A stretch of DNA of 64,000 nucleotides from Syntrophomonas sp. (GTDB lineage: Bacteria; Bacillota; Syntrophomonadia; Syntrophomonadales; Syntrophomonadaceae). The stretch lies in assembly GCA_016841425.1 (NCBI GenBank), contig JAENZE010000001.1, positions 62,001 to 126,000 of the forward strand, read 5' to 3'. The notes under the pieces are model-generated. The model was not told the origin of the DNA. It saw only the letters and a program-made list of their open reading frames with translations, and did no database searches. Below are positions 1 to 9,125 of the stretch, one piece after another. Made by a program: the position numbers and the translations under genes. Numbering within the stretch: the first letter of the stretch is position 1; every line of letters starts with the position of its first letter.

Positions 1-540
1 TTTTTGGTGGTAGGTATTTTACTGTTGCTCGGCATTGCAATTATAGGGATGTACAATGGCTTTGTAAAACTTCGAAACCGTATCGAGGAAGCCTATGCTA
101 CAGTTGAAGCATATATGAAAAAAAGGTATGACCTAATACCGAATCTGGTCGAGACGGTGAAGGGTTATGCAGGCCACGAAAAAGAAACCCTGTCCCGGGT
201 AGTAGAAGCCAGAAGCCGGGCTATGTCGGCCCAGGGGATGCAGCAGGTGCAGCAAAGTGAAGGTGAACTGCAGAGGACTTTGAAGTCTTTGTTCGCTTTG
301 TCGGAAAGTTATCCCGATTTGAAAGCCAATGCAAGTTTCTTGGACCTGCAGGCTCAGCTGCAGAGGGTTGAAGATGACATTCTGCAGGCTCGGAAGTATT
401 ATAACGCCATAGTTAAAAACTATAATATTAAAGTTGAAGTAATACCCCAATCAATAATAGCAGCCTTGTTTGGATTCAAAAAACGCGAATATTGGGAAGT
501 TGAGGATGCTGCCCATGAGGTCGTGCAGGTTAAATTTTAA
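1..540 (+). CDS. lemA: LemA family protein (5' end cut by window)
   Basis: The frame is open to the window edge, and the first possible start (TTG at 4) lies inside the N-terminal membrane segment, so a few residues are probably missing. One hydrophobic helix (about residues 1-18) is followed by the family signature YNGFVKL..RIEEA and by KKRYDLIPNLVETVKGYA, then a long helical domain. LemA proteins are anchored by one N-terminal helix with a coiled-coil domain; their molecular role is not settled. The neighbour 13 bp downstream is a DUF2207 membrane protein, a common pairing, so the two are probably co-transcribed and may act together at the membrane. Confidence 0.93.
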   Translation, partial: FLVVGILLLLGIAIIGMYNGFVKLRNRIEEAYATVEAYMKKRYDLIPNLVETVKGYAGHEKETLSRVVEARSRAMSAQGMQQVQQSEGELQRTLKSLFALSESYPDLKANASFLDLQAQLQRVEDDILQARKYYNAIVKNYNIKVEVIPQSIIAALFGFKKREYWEVEDAAHEVVQVKF

Positions 541-553
541 GGGAAGAGTGAAT

Positions 554-2422
554 ATGGCTTATAAGAAATATTTTTTGTTATTTATATTAATATTAGCAGC
601 GATATTTTCCGCTCCGGATGTTTCCCTGGCGGAATATTTTGTTATTAACCAGTATGATGTCAACGCTATAGTACTGGAATCCAACCGCTATCAGATGCTG
701 GAAACTCTGGAAGTGGAATTTACTGCTCCCCGGCATGGGATTATTAGAGCTATACCGGAGCGGTATAATAATCGCCCGGTTCTAATTGAAAATGTATATG
801 TGGAAGGATACGACTATAATGTTTACCGGGAGTCAGGCCAGCTAAATATCCAAATTGGAAGTCCTGATTACACTGTAGCTGGGCGGCAAATCTATAAAAT
901 ACATTATGATTATGATATGGGTGAGGACGGAATCCAAGAATATGATGAATTTTATTTTAACCTGATCGGCACCGAGTGGAACACCCAAATACATAATGCC
1001 AGTTTTACGGTTCAAATGCCAAAGGAGTTTGACAGCAGCAGAGTTAATTTTACCAGAGGTACTTATGGCAGTACTAGAACTGACGGCCTGGCGTATGAAG
1101 TGAATGGAAATATAATAACCGGAAGGATTACCGCTGCCCTAAATAATAACGAAGGAGTTACTATAGCACTTCCACTTCCAGAAGGTTACTACACAGGTGA
1201 AAGGGAAGTGCAGGATATGATGAGGAATATGGCCAGGTGGAACTGGCTTCTATTCCCGCTGCTGATGGCGGTTGCTCTCTTTATCTGGTACCGGTTTGGC
1301 AGAGATAAACCGCTGTATCCAAGTGTGCAGTTTTACCCGCCGCAAGGAATAAGCTCCTGTGATATCGGGTATATAATGGACGGGAAGGTTGATGGCAAAG
1401 ATGTCACCTCTTTACTGTTTTACTGGGCTGATAAAGGACATCTAGTCATTCAGGAAGAAGAAAAGACCTGGTTTCTAGGTAAGGAGATATTCCGGTTTAT
1501 AAGGAAAAAGGAACTGGATGATACCGCCCAGGAATACGAGCGGATAGCATTCGATGATTTATTTTCTTTCGGTGATGGTTATCAGGTCACTACCGAAGAT
1601 TTGAAGGAGAATTTTTATAAAACCATTAGCACGGTTAGCAGTATGGTGGAAGGCCGGTTTAGCGGAGTAACCGCTATCTGGTCAAAAACCAGTAAAATAA
1701 TGTCTTTATTGGCCCTGCTGCTGTCTTCCCTGCCTTATGTTTATCTTGTCCAGCAAGTTATAGCCTATTATGGTGGCGTAGCCAATGGGTGGATATTACT
1801 AATAACTGTCGGTATAATCGTGATGATAATCAACGGGGGCTTGGTGGCTTTGACCAGCAGATGGGAAGGTTATAATCTGCGGCAAAAAAGAGGGCGGATC
1901 ATTATCGCCCTGCTGATATTTATAATAATGCTGGGATTGCCTGCCTATATCATTTTCAGCATAGGAATACCAGTATTAGAAGCGGTCAAGGCTTCGTTAA
2001 CAGGAACTTTTATAGCTGCTATCGCAGGACTGGTAACCCAGAAAAGCGAGTACGGACATCGTATGTATGAATATTTGCTTGGTTTCAGGGAATTTTTGAA
2101 TCAGGCAGAAAAGGAAAAAATCGAAGAACTGGTGGAGCAGAACCCATCCTACTTCTATAATATACTGCCCTATGCTGTAGTATTAGGAGTAACTGAGAAG
2201 TGGGCAGATAAATTTAAAACTATCGTAACCCAGCCGCCGGACTGGTATTATGGTCCTGCTCATTACGGGGCATTTAACACTGTTAATTTTAGTCAGGCCA
2301 TGGATAATTGTTTTACGCAGGCTAATCGTTCCATGACTTCTGCTCCATCATCTAAAGGTAGTTCAATTGGCGGCGGTTTCAGCGGAGGCGGCGGTGGCGG
2401 AGGCGGTGGTTCGAGCTGGTAG
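554..2422 (+). CDS. DUF2207 domain membrane protein
   Basis: About 622 residues. I chose ATG 554, just after the lemA stop and behind GGGAAGAG; a longer frame from 470 would overlap lemA. A signal peptide or first helix (KKYFLLFILILAAIFSA) is followed by an extracytoplasmic beta-rich DUF2207 domain (about 30-220), a membrane helix near 235-255, a cytoplasmic part, and more helices around 390-500. The C-terminus is a low-complexity glycine run (FSGGGGG...SSW), typical of this family. Function is unknown. The partner is LemA immediately upstream. A strong terminator follows at 2548. Confidence 0.9.
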   Translation: MAYKKYFLLFILILAAIFSAPDVSLAEYFVINQYDVNAIVLESNRYQMLETLEVEFTAPRHGIIRAIPERYNNRPVLIENVYVEGYDYNVYRESGQLNIQIGSPDYTVAGRQIYKIHYDYDMGEDGIQEYDEFYFNLIGTEWNTQIHNASFTVQMPKEFDSSRVNFTRGTYGSTRTDGLAYEVNGNIITGRITAALNNNEGVTIALPLPEGYYTGEREVQDMMRNMARWNWLLFPLLMAVALFIWYRFGRDKPLYPSVQFYPPQGISSCDIGYIMDGKVDGKDVTSLLFYWADKGHLVIQEEEKTWFLGKEIFRFIRKKELDDTAQEYERIAFDDLFSFGDGYQVTTEDLKENFYKTISTVSSMVEGRFSGVTAIWSKTSKIMSLLALLLSSLPYVYLVQQVIAYYGGVANGWILLITVGIIVMIINGGLVALTSRWEGYNLRQKRGRIIIALLIFIIMLGLPAYIIFSIGIPVLEAVKASLTGTFIAAIAGLVTQKSEYGHRMYEYLLGFREFLNQAEKEKIEELVEQNPSYFYNILPYAVVLGVTEKWADKFKTIVTQPPDWYYGPAHYGAFNTVNFSQAMDNCFTQANRSMTSAPSSKGSSIGGGFSGGGGGGGGGSSW

Positions 2423-2547
2423 TGAATATGATTTTAAAATTCATTCCCCTGGTAAATGTTCGAAAAACATAAATATTTGTTTAATAGAAATACCTATATA
2501 GGAGGAACTATTTTAATACCAGAGCATATATTAATGTACAGGCAATG

Positions 2548-2579
2548 GGGTCTGGGATTTATATCCCAGACCCTTTTTT
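2548..2579 (+). terminator. Rho-independent terminator after lemA-DUF2207
   Basis: Perfect 11-bp stem GGGTCTGGGAT / ATCCCAGACCC (2548-2558 with 2563-2573), TTAT loop, then TTTTTT. It lies only 20 bp upstream of asnB, so asnB transcripts that read through from upstream would be cut. Confidence 0.9.
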
Positions 2580-2595
2580 ATAGGAGGACAAATAT

Positions 2596-4446
2596 ATGTG
2601 TGGTATAGCTGGTTGGATTAGCTGGAATGAAGATCTCAGGGAGGCAGACGGAATAATCGAAAAGATGTCAGATACCATGCAGCACCGAGGTCCGGATGCA
2701 AAGGGGATTTGGAACTCTCGGCATGCTGCCCTGGGTCATCGGCGCTTGATAGTAGTTGACCCGGAAGGGGGAAAGCAGCCTATGGTCAGGGTAAATAGGG
2801 AGCGGACCTTTGTCATTACTTACAATGGGGAACTCTACAATACCCTGGAATTAAGGCGAGACTTGGAGAAGAAGGGGCATATTTTTTACAGCCGCAATTC
2901 TGATACCGAGGTGCTATTAACTGCCTATATTGAATGGGGTGTAGACTGTGTCAACCGGTTTAATGGTATTTACTCTTTTGGTATATGGAATGAAGAGGAG
3001 CAATCCCTGTTTATGGCCCGGGATCGCATGGGAGTAAAACCATTATTTTACTATTCAGATCAAAGACAATTGCTGTTTGCTTCTGAACCAAAAGCTATAC
3101 TAATTCACCCGGCGATAAAAGCAGAGGTGGATTCGGAAGGACTGGCGGAGATACTCTTTATGGGGCCATCCCGGACTCCAGGCCATGGAATATTTAAAGG
3201 CATGAAGGAACTTAAGCCTGGATGCTGGATGTTGTATAGAGCTGACCATATAATGATTAAGAGGTACTGGGGTCTAAAGAGCCTGAGTCATAACGACAGC
3301 CTGGATGATACTGCAGAACTGCTAAAAGATTTATTCTGCAGCAGTGTAGAAAGACAGTTAATAGCTGATCGGCCGTTATGCACCATGCTTTCCGGGGGAT
3401 TGGATTCCAGTGCTATTACTGCTGTTGCGGCCCGAGTGTATTCCGATAATAAGAGGGACGGGTTAAACACCTTTTCAGTAGATTATGCTGATAATATGAA
3501 ATTTTATACACCCAACCAATTTGAGACCAGCTCAGATAATCCCTGGATTCAACAGGTCTCCGATTATCTGCACACCCAGCATAATTATATTGTACTAGAT
3601 AATCGAGAGCTGGCAGCAGCCCTTGAACCAGCCCTGCTGGCTAACGATATGCCTGATATGACCGACATAAATTCCTCCTTGTATTTGTTTTGCCGGGAAG
3701 TTAAAAAACATGCTGCAGTGGCATTATCAGGCGAATGCGCAGATGAAATTCTAGGAGGTTACCCCTGGTTCCACGATGCTGATGTTATTAAAACCCGGGC
3801 TTTCCCCTGGATAAGGATGCTGCCCGAACGCAGCCGTTTCTTATCAGCAGGATTGCTGAAGCATTTATCCGGGGAAGAATATGTGCGGGATAAGTACCGG
3901 GAAGCCATAAAAGAAGTGCCTATTCTGGAAGGTGAACCGGATTGGGATGCTAGAATGAGAGAAATATCTTACCTGAATATCACTCGCTTTATGCAAACCC
4001 TTCTAGACCGAAAAGATCGGATGAGCATGGCCAATGGCTTGGAGGTCAGAGTACCTTTTGCAGATCATGATTTAGTGCAATATGTCTGGAATATCCCCTG
4101 GCAGATGAAGAACCATGGAGGTAGGGCAAAAGGCATATTTCGCAAGGCACTAACAGGGATACTTCCAAGCCCGGTACTGGAGAGAAAAAAAAGTCCTTAT
4201 CCGAAAACCCATAATCCAATATACCGGGCAGAGGTGCAAAAAGAACTGTTAAAGGTTCTGGATAATTCTGCTGCTCCTATACAGACCCTGATTAATAAAG
4301 ACATTATACGATACTACGTTGAGAGTGGTCGGCCTTTCTTCGATAAGCCCTGGTTCAGTCAATTAATGGGTGATATACAATATATGGCTTATCTCGTGCA
4401 GATTAATCGCTGGTTGGATAAATACGGGATAAATTTATTAATTTAA
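2596..4446 (+). CDS. asnB: Asparagine synthase (glutamine-hydrolysing)
   Basis: Makes asparagine from aspartate, ATP and glutamine-derived ammonia. The protein (616 aa) starts MCGIAGW, so Cys2 is the N-terminal nucleophile of the class II glutaminase domain (about 1-210; RGPDAKG and YNGELYN are present). The C-terminal synthetase domain carries the PP-loop SGGLDSSAI (about 265) and SGECADEILGGYPWF. Length fits the AsnB family. The ATG follows TAGGAGGACAAATAT, a strong ribosome site. It appears monocistronic, with a terminator just before it and an acidic-protein gene 175 bp after. Related aminotransferring synthases of cell-surface pathways cannot be excluded, but standard AsnB is the simplest reading. 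Confidence 0.93.
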   Translation: MCGIAGWISWNEDLREADGIIEKMSDTMQHRGPDAKGIWNSRHAALGHRRLIVVDPEGGKQPMVRVNRERTFVITYNGELYNTLELRRDLEKKGHIFYSRNSDTEVLLTAYIEWGVDCVNRFNGIYSFGIWNEEEQSLFMARDRMGVKPLFYYSDQRQLLFASEPKAILIHPAIKAEVDSEGLAEILFMGPSRTPGHGIFKGMKELKPGCWMLYRADHIMIKRYWGLKSLSHNDSLDDTAELLKDLFCSSVERQLIADRPLCTMLSGGLDSSAITAVAARVYSDNKRDGLNTFSVDYADNMKFYTPNQFETSSDNPWIQQVSDYLHTQHNYIVLDNRELAAALEPALLANDMPDMTDINSSLYLFCREVKKHAAVALSGECADEILGGYPWFHDADVIKTRAFPWIRMLPERSRFLSAGLLKHLSGEEYVRDKYREAIKEVPILEGEPDWDARMREISYLNITRFMQTLLDRKDRMSMANGLEVRVPFADHDLVQYVWNIPWQMKNHGGRAKGIFRKALTGILPSPVLERKKSPYPKTHNPIYRAEVQKELLKVLDNSAAPIQTLINKDIIRYYVESGRPFFDKPWFSQLMGDIQYMAYLVQINRWLDKYGINLLI

Positions 4447-4621
4447 AATTTTTCCCAGGATGGGATATACAGATTAACCAAGCACATCTGTCTTTGATTA
4501 TCCTAATTGTTTTTTGTAGAAAGGATTATTTTAACAGGTCGCATTTTTATACTAAAAAAGTATAATATCTAAGACTGTTTGCAAGTATAATTTAGCAGAC
4601 CAAAGGACAGGGGGGACAGCA

Positions 4622-4969
4622 TTGGAGAATAACAAGGAAGAAGATTTGATATACAATGATGATTTTGAAGAAAAAGCCGTGAATGACCAGGACATTAAAG
4701 AAGTTTTAGAAGTAGAATTAATCAGCGGGGAAATCGGGGAATCCAACAGCAAAAACGAGCAGGAAGAGGAAAATCAACCGTCAGATGAGGATTATCTCGA
4801 TGAACAGAGCCTGGAAAGCGAGACCCGTGAGATGAACGACATTGACGAAAATGAGCCGAGGCCGATCATAAAAGTTTCTCGTTCCACCCGAATTAGAAAT
4901 GACCTGATCTATAAATCGCAGAGAGAAGAACCATATCCAGTAAGTCGAAAGGATAAGTTAAAAGAATAG
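4622..4969 (+). CDS. Small highly acidic hypothetical protein
   Basis: 115 aa from a TTG start placed 6-8 nt after a purine-rich GGGGGGA ribosome site. Very rich in Glu, Asp and Asn over residues 1-75, with a basic C-terminal tail (STRIRNDLIYKSQ...). No signal peptide, membrane segment or recognised domain; probably disordered. It stands alone between asnB and a strong terminator. Codon use and the ribosome site argue that it is real. No function can be assigned. Confidence 0.6.
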   Translation: MENNKEEDLIYNDDFEEKAVNDQDIKEVLEVELISGEIGESNSKNEQEEENQPSDEDYLDEQSLESETREMNDIDENEPRPIIKVSRSTRIRNDLIYKSQREEPYPVSRKDKLKE

Positions 4970-4990
4970 AATGAGGAATATTTTTGACGA

Positions 4991-5033
4991 AAAAGAATAA
5001 AGTTCGGTATCCAGTACCGAACTTTATTCTTTT
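4991..5033. terminator. Bidirectional-type terminator hairpin
   Basis: Perfect 19-bp stem (4991-5009 pairing with 5015-5033) with a TCCAG loop. The arms carry A-runs on one side and T-runs on the other, so it works as an intrinsic terminator on the + strand and structurally on both. It closes the acidic-protein transcript. Confidence 0.9.
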
Positions 5034-5174
5034 ATCAGTTTTTACTGAGATAAGATTAATAAATCGCATAATTCGTCCATGGCTTGCATCTGATTATTCA
5101 ACCTGTCCAATATTCTTTTCGTAAGTTTGAATATATAGCTGCTCAAATTAAAACCCCGAGGTTAAAAATAGTAA

Positions 5175-5203
5175 TTGACTATTTGAACAATGTTCAATAT
5201 AAT
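5175..5203 (+). promoter_or_regulatory. Promoter of the TetR-degV unit with palindromic operator in the spacer
   Basis: TTGACT (-35, 5175-5180) and TATAAT (-10, 5198-5203) are exactly 17 bp apart. The spacer ends in the perfect palindrome TTGAACAATGTTCAA (5183-5197). A dyad between -35 and -10, 36 bp before a TetR gene, is the classical layout for autorepression; that the TetR protein binds it is inference. Confidence 0.75.
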
Positions 5204-5238
5204 TCCTGGTAATATTTAATAAGCCAGGAGAGAAATGG

Positions 5239-5847
5239 ATGCCAAAAAAAATACCAGATGTTAGACAAAAAATTCTGAAAAGTGCGGAAAGATTATTTAA
5301 TCATTATACCTATGAGGAGGTGGATGTGAGGCTGATAGCAAAGGAGGCCGGGGTTTCAGTGGGCACCATATACTATCATTTTACTGATAAATCAGGAATT
5401 TTTGTTTCTGCCTTTGAGAAAAGTCTGGATAAATGGTTTGGAACTCTGGAGAGAATCAAAAACTCGGGTGTTCATCCAACGCAAAGGCTTACCCAGTACC
5501 TAATGTTTTTGTGTCAGGGTACCAATGATAAGCTGGAAGCAGTTAAGATTATGTTTTTTGAAGGAATATTCGCTTCTCCAGCTGATAGTCAATGCAAACA
5601 ACTCAATAAGCTTTTTGACAGAATAAAAAGCCAGCTGGTAGTAGACATTGCTGCAATACTGAAAGAAATGATACCGAAAGACAGGCAGATCGAAGAAAAA
5701 TTAATTGATCGTCTAACTATCTCGGCCCTGGGATCATTCTTGACCTTGAACAAGCGCTTCCCCCAGGATATTGAAGAAAATGTAAACTATGTTACCAGCT
5801 CTATAGAAGCCCTTATAAAATCAAAAGGGATTCCTTTGAATTCATAA
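5239..5847 (+). CDS. TetR/AcrR family transcriptional regulator
   Basis: 202 aa. The N-terminal helix-turn-helix (about 10-55: ILKSAERLF, VRLIAKEAGVSVGTIYYHF) is canonical TetR. The C-terminal ligand domain is divergent, as usual. The start has GGAGAG 6 nt upstream. The gene follows a promoter with a built-in palindrome and is 31 bp ahead of degV, so it probably controls itself and degV. With a fatty-acid-binding DegV protein and the fab operon next door, a fatty-acyl ligand is possible but not shown. Confidence 0.88.
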   Translation: MPKKIPDVRQKILKSAERLFNHYTYEEVDVRLIAKEAGVSVGTIYYHFTDKSGIFVSAFEKSLDKWFGTLERIKNSGVHPTQRLTQYLMFLCQGTNDKLEAVKIMFFEGIFASPADSQCKQLNKLFDRIKSQLVVDIAAILKEMIPKDRQIEEKLIDRLTISALGSFLTLNKRFPQDIEENVNYVTSSIEALIKSKGIPLNS

Positions 5848-5878
5848 ATTAAGATGGAACTCTGCAGGAGGATAAATA

Positions 5879-6736
5879 ATGACGGTCAAATTGGTTACTG
5901 ACAGCACTTCGTATATACCTGAAAGTGTATGTGAGCAGTACGAAATAAAGATTGCATCTCTAGGAGTATGTTTCCCGGATGAATTTTTCCTGGAAACCGA
6001 GGTGGATTATAATTATTTTTATGAAAAGATTAACCGGGAAGGGATTATCCCCACTTCGTCCCAACCTGCTCCGGGTCTGTTCTATGCAATGTTTGAGCAA
6101 ATAGTGAAAAATGGAGATGAGGTGCTGGGTATTTTTATCTCCTCTGGAATAAGTGGGACCTGCGGTTCAGCGGCTAATGCCAGAGAAATGATATTGGAAA
6201 AATATCCAGAGGCTCGCATAGAAATCATGGATTCTCTGAATGTGTGCATGGGTTTGGGGCTGCAGGTTCTGGCAGCAGCTGAGGCCGCCCAGGCCGGGAA
6301 GAGCATGGAACAAGTACTGGAGGCTGCATGTTCGGTAAGGGACAGAGTACATTTCTATTTTGTCCCTTTCACCCTGGATTACCTGCAAAAAGGAGGACGA
6401 ATAGGTGGGGCGGCAGCCCTGCTGGGATCAGTTTTAAGCATTAAACCGGTATTATACATAAGCAGTGAGGGCAGGATAGATGTGTTTGAAAAGGTTCGGG
6501 GGATACAGGCGGCGGTTAAGCATCTGTATAAAATTCTTAAGAAAGACCTGGATCAATATGGGTTAAAGCAGCTGGTAGTACACCAGGTCCATGATCCAGC
6601 CCGGGGCCGGGAAACAGCACAGGAAATTGGTGAAAACCTGAGCATCAATGATATACCGGTTTTAGCCATAGGACCTGTAATAGGACTCCACGTGGGACCT
6701 GGAAGTTTTGGCATTGTTTATTGTACAGAAAAATAG
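5879..6736 (+). CDS. DegV family fatty-acid-binding protein
   Basis: 285 aa, usual family length. Begins VKLVTDSTSYIP, the DegV signature, with SSQPAPGLF and SSGISGTCGSA in the ligand pocket region and FVPFTLDYLQKGGRI in the second domain. In Gram-positive bacteria such proteins hand fatty acids to a fatty-acid kinase (FakB role); no FakA gene is in this window. ATG follows AGGAGG at good spacing. It shares a transcript with the TetR gene upstream. Placing it beside the fatty-acid synthesis genes is suggestive. Confidence 0.9.
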   Translation: MTVKLVTDSTSYIPESVCEQYEIKIASLGVCFPDEFFLETEVDYNYFYEKINREGIIPTSSQPAPGLFYAMFEQIVKNGDEVLGIFISSGISGTCGSAANAREMILEKYPEARIEIMDSLNVCMGLGLQVLAAAEAAQAGKSMEQVLEAACSVRDRVHFYFVPFTLDYLQKGGRIGGAAALLGSVLSIKPVLYISSEGRIDVFEKVRGIQAAVKHLYKILKKDLDQYGLKQLVVHQVHDPARGRETAQEIGENLSINDIPVLAIGPVIGLHVGPGSFGIVYCTEK

Positions 6737-6962
6737 GAAGGTATCTCAAAGCATAATCTTCCATGCAACTTTGTTGAAGAAATACCAGGTAGTGGTTCTC
6801 TTTATCTGAAGTTATTGTACGTTTATCTTTACCGCCCACTTTTAATTAAGCAATACAGCCTTATAATACTGGAGATAAGTAACCATGGGCAGGGACATAT
6901 GAATCCTGCCCATAAACCCTTAATATAGCTTGACTTGTTTTAACTATTATTGACCATTTTAT

Positions 6963-7910
6963 TCAACATGCCGCAAATTCGGCCAGCAATCTTTCGAATA
7001 TCACTGAAACTGGAAGTATCTCCTTAATCTTAAATACGTTTTGGCCTGTAAAAACTACCCCTTCATCAACCTTGCCATTACGGGCATTAACCAGTGCTTT
7101 GTGTATGCAGTAATCCCCAGAACAGCTCTTCAAACAGGCTTCGCATTCTTCCGGTTCAGGAGCTTCTCCCTGTTGGAGTAAATCTGTGAAGCGGTTTTTC
7201 AGTGCTCGACCTGGTAATCCCACCGGGCTTTTAATAATAATCACGTCTTCTTCCTTGGCCTGCAGGTACATCTGCTTGTATTCGTCGGCTACTGCACACT
7301 CCTCACTAAGCACAAAACGAGTTGCCATTTGCACTCCATCCGCACCTAGTTTGACCATCTCTGCCATATCCCTGCCGTCTGTTATCCCTCCTGCTGCGAT
7401 AACCGGAATTTTAACCGCTCTTTTAATCTCGGGCAGTATATCTTTAATGGAACGGTCGGTACCCAGGTGACCTCCTGCTTCTGCTCCCTCAGCCACAACA
7501 GCTGCAGCCCCCGACTTTTCAGCCAGGATAGCAGCTCTGGCTGAGGAGACAATAGGTACTATAGGAGTATCTGTTTCCCGCCCTTTCAGGAAAATCTCCC
7601 GGGAAAACCCGGCTCCAGTAAATATTACATCAATCCCCTCACTAATGGCAGTTTCAACCAGTTCGGTAAATTGGCGCGCTGCATACATAATATTGACTCC
7701 AATGATCCCTGAACCAGCCAGCTCCCTGGCCTTACGGATCTCGGCTTTTAGATCCTCCAGGGAAATGCCAGTAGCCCCCAGAACCCCGATGCCCCCAGCT
7801 CTGGCCACGGCGGCAGATAATGATGCAGTCGAAACACTAATAGACATACCCCCCTGGATAATTGGAAAACGGGGCAGCAGCTTTCCTATTTTCAATTCAG
7901 GCAATTTCAA
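6963..7910 (-). CDS. FabK/nitronate monooxygenase-like flavoprotein
   Basis: 315 aa TIM-barrel flavoenzyme of the 2-nitropropane dioxygenase/FabK group. Visible: IIQGGMSISVS at the N-terminus, AEGAEAGGHLG in the middle (the family GGH motif, phosphate and FMN contacts), and IAAGGITDGRDM. A cluster of four Cys near the C-terminus (CEACLKSCSGDYC) is unusual for plain FabK and could bind a metal or Fe-S centre. It is divergent from the fab operon and shares the intergenic region with its promoter. It may be an enoyl-ACP reductase paralogue or a nitronate monooxygenase; sequence alone does not separate them. Confidence 0.82.
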   Translation of the reverse strand: MKLPELKIGKLLPRFPIIQGGMSISVSTASLSAAVARAGGIGVLGATGISLEDLKAEIRKARELAGSGIIGVNIMYAARQFTELVETAISEGIDVIFTGAGFSREIFLKGRETDTPIVPIVSSARAAILAEKSGAAAVVAEGAEAGGHLGTDRSIKDILPEIKRAVKIPVIAAGGITDGRDMAEMVKLGADGVQMATRFVLSEECAVADEYKQMYLQAKEEDVIIIKSPVGLPGRALKNRFTDLLQQGEAPEPEECEACLKSCSGDYCIHKALVNARNGKVDEGVVFTGQNVFKIKEILPVSVIFERLLAEFAAC

Positions 7911-8005
7911 AACGGTTTACCTCCACTTAATTTTCCTATCAAGAATATTAACTCATCTTGTTTAATTTATCCAATATATTAAAACACAGAAAAATAAATG
8001 TCGCA

Positions 8006-8058
8006 ATTTACTAATTATTGGCATAGCTATTGACATTTGCTAATAATCTTGCTTTAAT
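8006..8058 (+). promoter_or_regulatory. Probable fab operon promoter with paired repeats
   Basis: TTGACA (8030-8035), 17-bp spacer, TTTAAT (8053-8058), 76 bp before fabH. Two similar 13-mers, ATTTACTAATTAT (8006-8018) and ATTTGCTAATAAT (8035-8047), 29 bp apart and differing at two positions, flank and overlap the -35/spacer. They look like regulator sites. No FapR-type consensus was seen. Confidence 0.55.
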
Positions 8059-8133
8059 AACCTATGAAAAATAATTGTGCACAAAGTATGCGCAAGAAGA
8101 CTTTGATAATAATCCCAATAAGGTGGTGCTTGG

Positions 8134-9120
8134 ATGAAAGCTCAGATCAAGGGTATGGGTCATGCCCTGCCCGAACGGATACTTGATAATAAAGAGCTGG
8201 AGCAGATGGTAGATACCAGTGAAAAATGGATATTAGAAAGGACTGGCATACGAGAAAGAAGAATTATAGATGACTCTGAAACAACCTCGGATTTGGCATA
8301 TCGAGCTGCGCTAATGGCTATTGGGAATGCCGGAATCAGCGTAGAAGAGCTGGACTTGATCATCGTTGCTACTGCTTCCCCAGACATGCTTTTCCCGGCT
8401 ACAGCTTGTGTGGTGCAGGAAAAGTTAGGAGCCTGGAACGCGGCTGCTTTTGACATCGCAGCTGGATGTACCGGGTTTGTATATGGAATAACAGTTGCTG
8501 AAAAATTCCTGCTGTCACCAGAATATAATAATATTCTGGTCATCGGAGCAGAGGCCCTTTCCCGTATTATAGATTATACTGACGCAACTACCTGCGTTCT
8601 ATTCGGTGATGGAGCCGGTGCTGCAGTACTCAGCCGGAGTGATTCGGAAGCAGGTATAATAGCCAGTTACCTCGGGGCCGATGGCAGGGGGGGGCAACAC
8701 CTTTATATACCTGCTGGCGGTGCTGCCCAGCCGGCCAGCTTGGAAACAGTAGAAAAAGGCCTGCATTTTCTAAAAATGAATGGCAATGAGATTTTCCGCT
8801 TTGCCACTAAGACAACGGTAGAAGTCAGCGAGAAGATATTTGCCATGACGGGAGTTAAGGCGGAGGATATTGATCTCTTCATACCACACCAATCCAATAT
8901 GCGCATCATCAAGACGGCCATGAAATGGATGCAGATACCACCTGAGAAAACTATGATTACTGTTGATCAGTACGGTAATATGTCGGCAGCTTGTCTGCCG
9001 GTAGGATTATCTCTGGCAGCGGAAGAAGGGCAATTAAAAGCCGGTGATCTGGTATTAATGGTTGCTTTTGGGGCAGGATTAACTTATGGTGGAGTATTAC
9101 TCCGCTGGGGGAGTGACTAA
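8134..9120 (+). CDS. fabH: Beta-ketoacyl-ACP synthase III
   Basis: 328 aa. Condenses acetyl-CoA or another acyl-CoA primer with malonyl-ACP to start fatty-acid synthesis. The catalytic Cys is in DIAAGCTGF (about 112), His in IPHQSNMRI (about 255) and Asn in QYGNMSAA (about 285), all intact. N-terminal WILERTGIRERR is typical. First gene of a nine-gene fab-acc operon; the second gene begins 6 bp after the stop. Ribosome site AAGGTGGTGC upstream of the ATG. Confidence 0.96.
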   Translation: MKAQIKGMGHALPERILDNKELEQMVDTSEKWILERTGIRERRIIDDSETTSDLAYRAALMAIGNAGISVEELDLIIVATASPDMLFPATACVVQEKLGAWNAAAFDIAAGCTGFVYGITVAEKFLLSPEYNNILVIGAEALSRIIDYTDATTCVLFGDGAGAAVLSRSDSEAGIIASYLGADGRGGQHLYIPAGGAAQPASLETVEKGLHFLKMNGNEIFRFATKTTVEVSEKIFAMTGVKAEDIDLFIPHQSNMRIIKTAMKWMQIPPEKTMITVDQYGNMSAACLPVGLSLAAEEGQLKAGDLVLMVAFGAGLTYGGVLLRWGSD

Positions 9121-9125
9121 TATAT

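Noticed and set aside
2423-2595. T-box leader upstream of asnB
   Set aside because: A terminator hairpin is present, but the T-box core (AGGGTGG-type) and specifier structure are absent; the hairpin better ends the upstream operon. An unused AGGAGG at about 2502 has no start codon in range.
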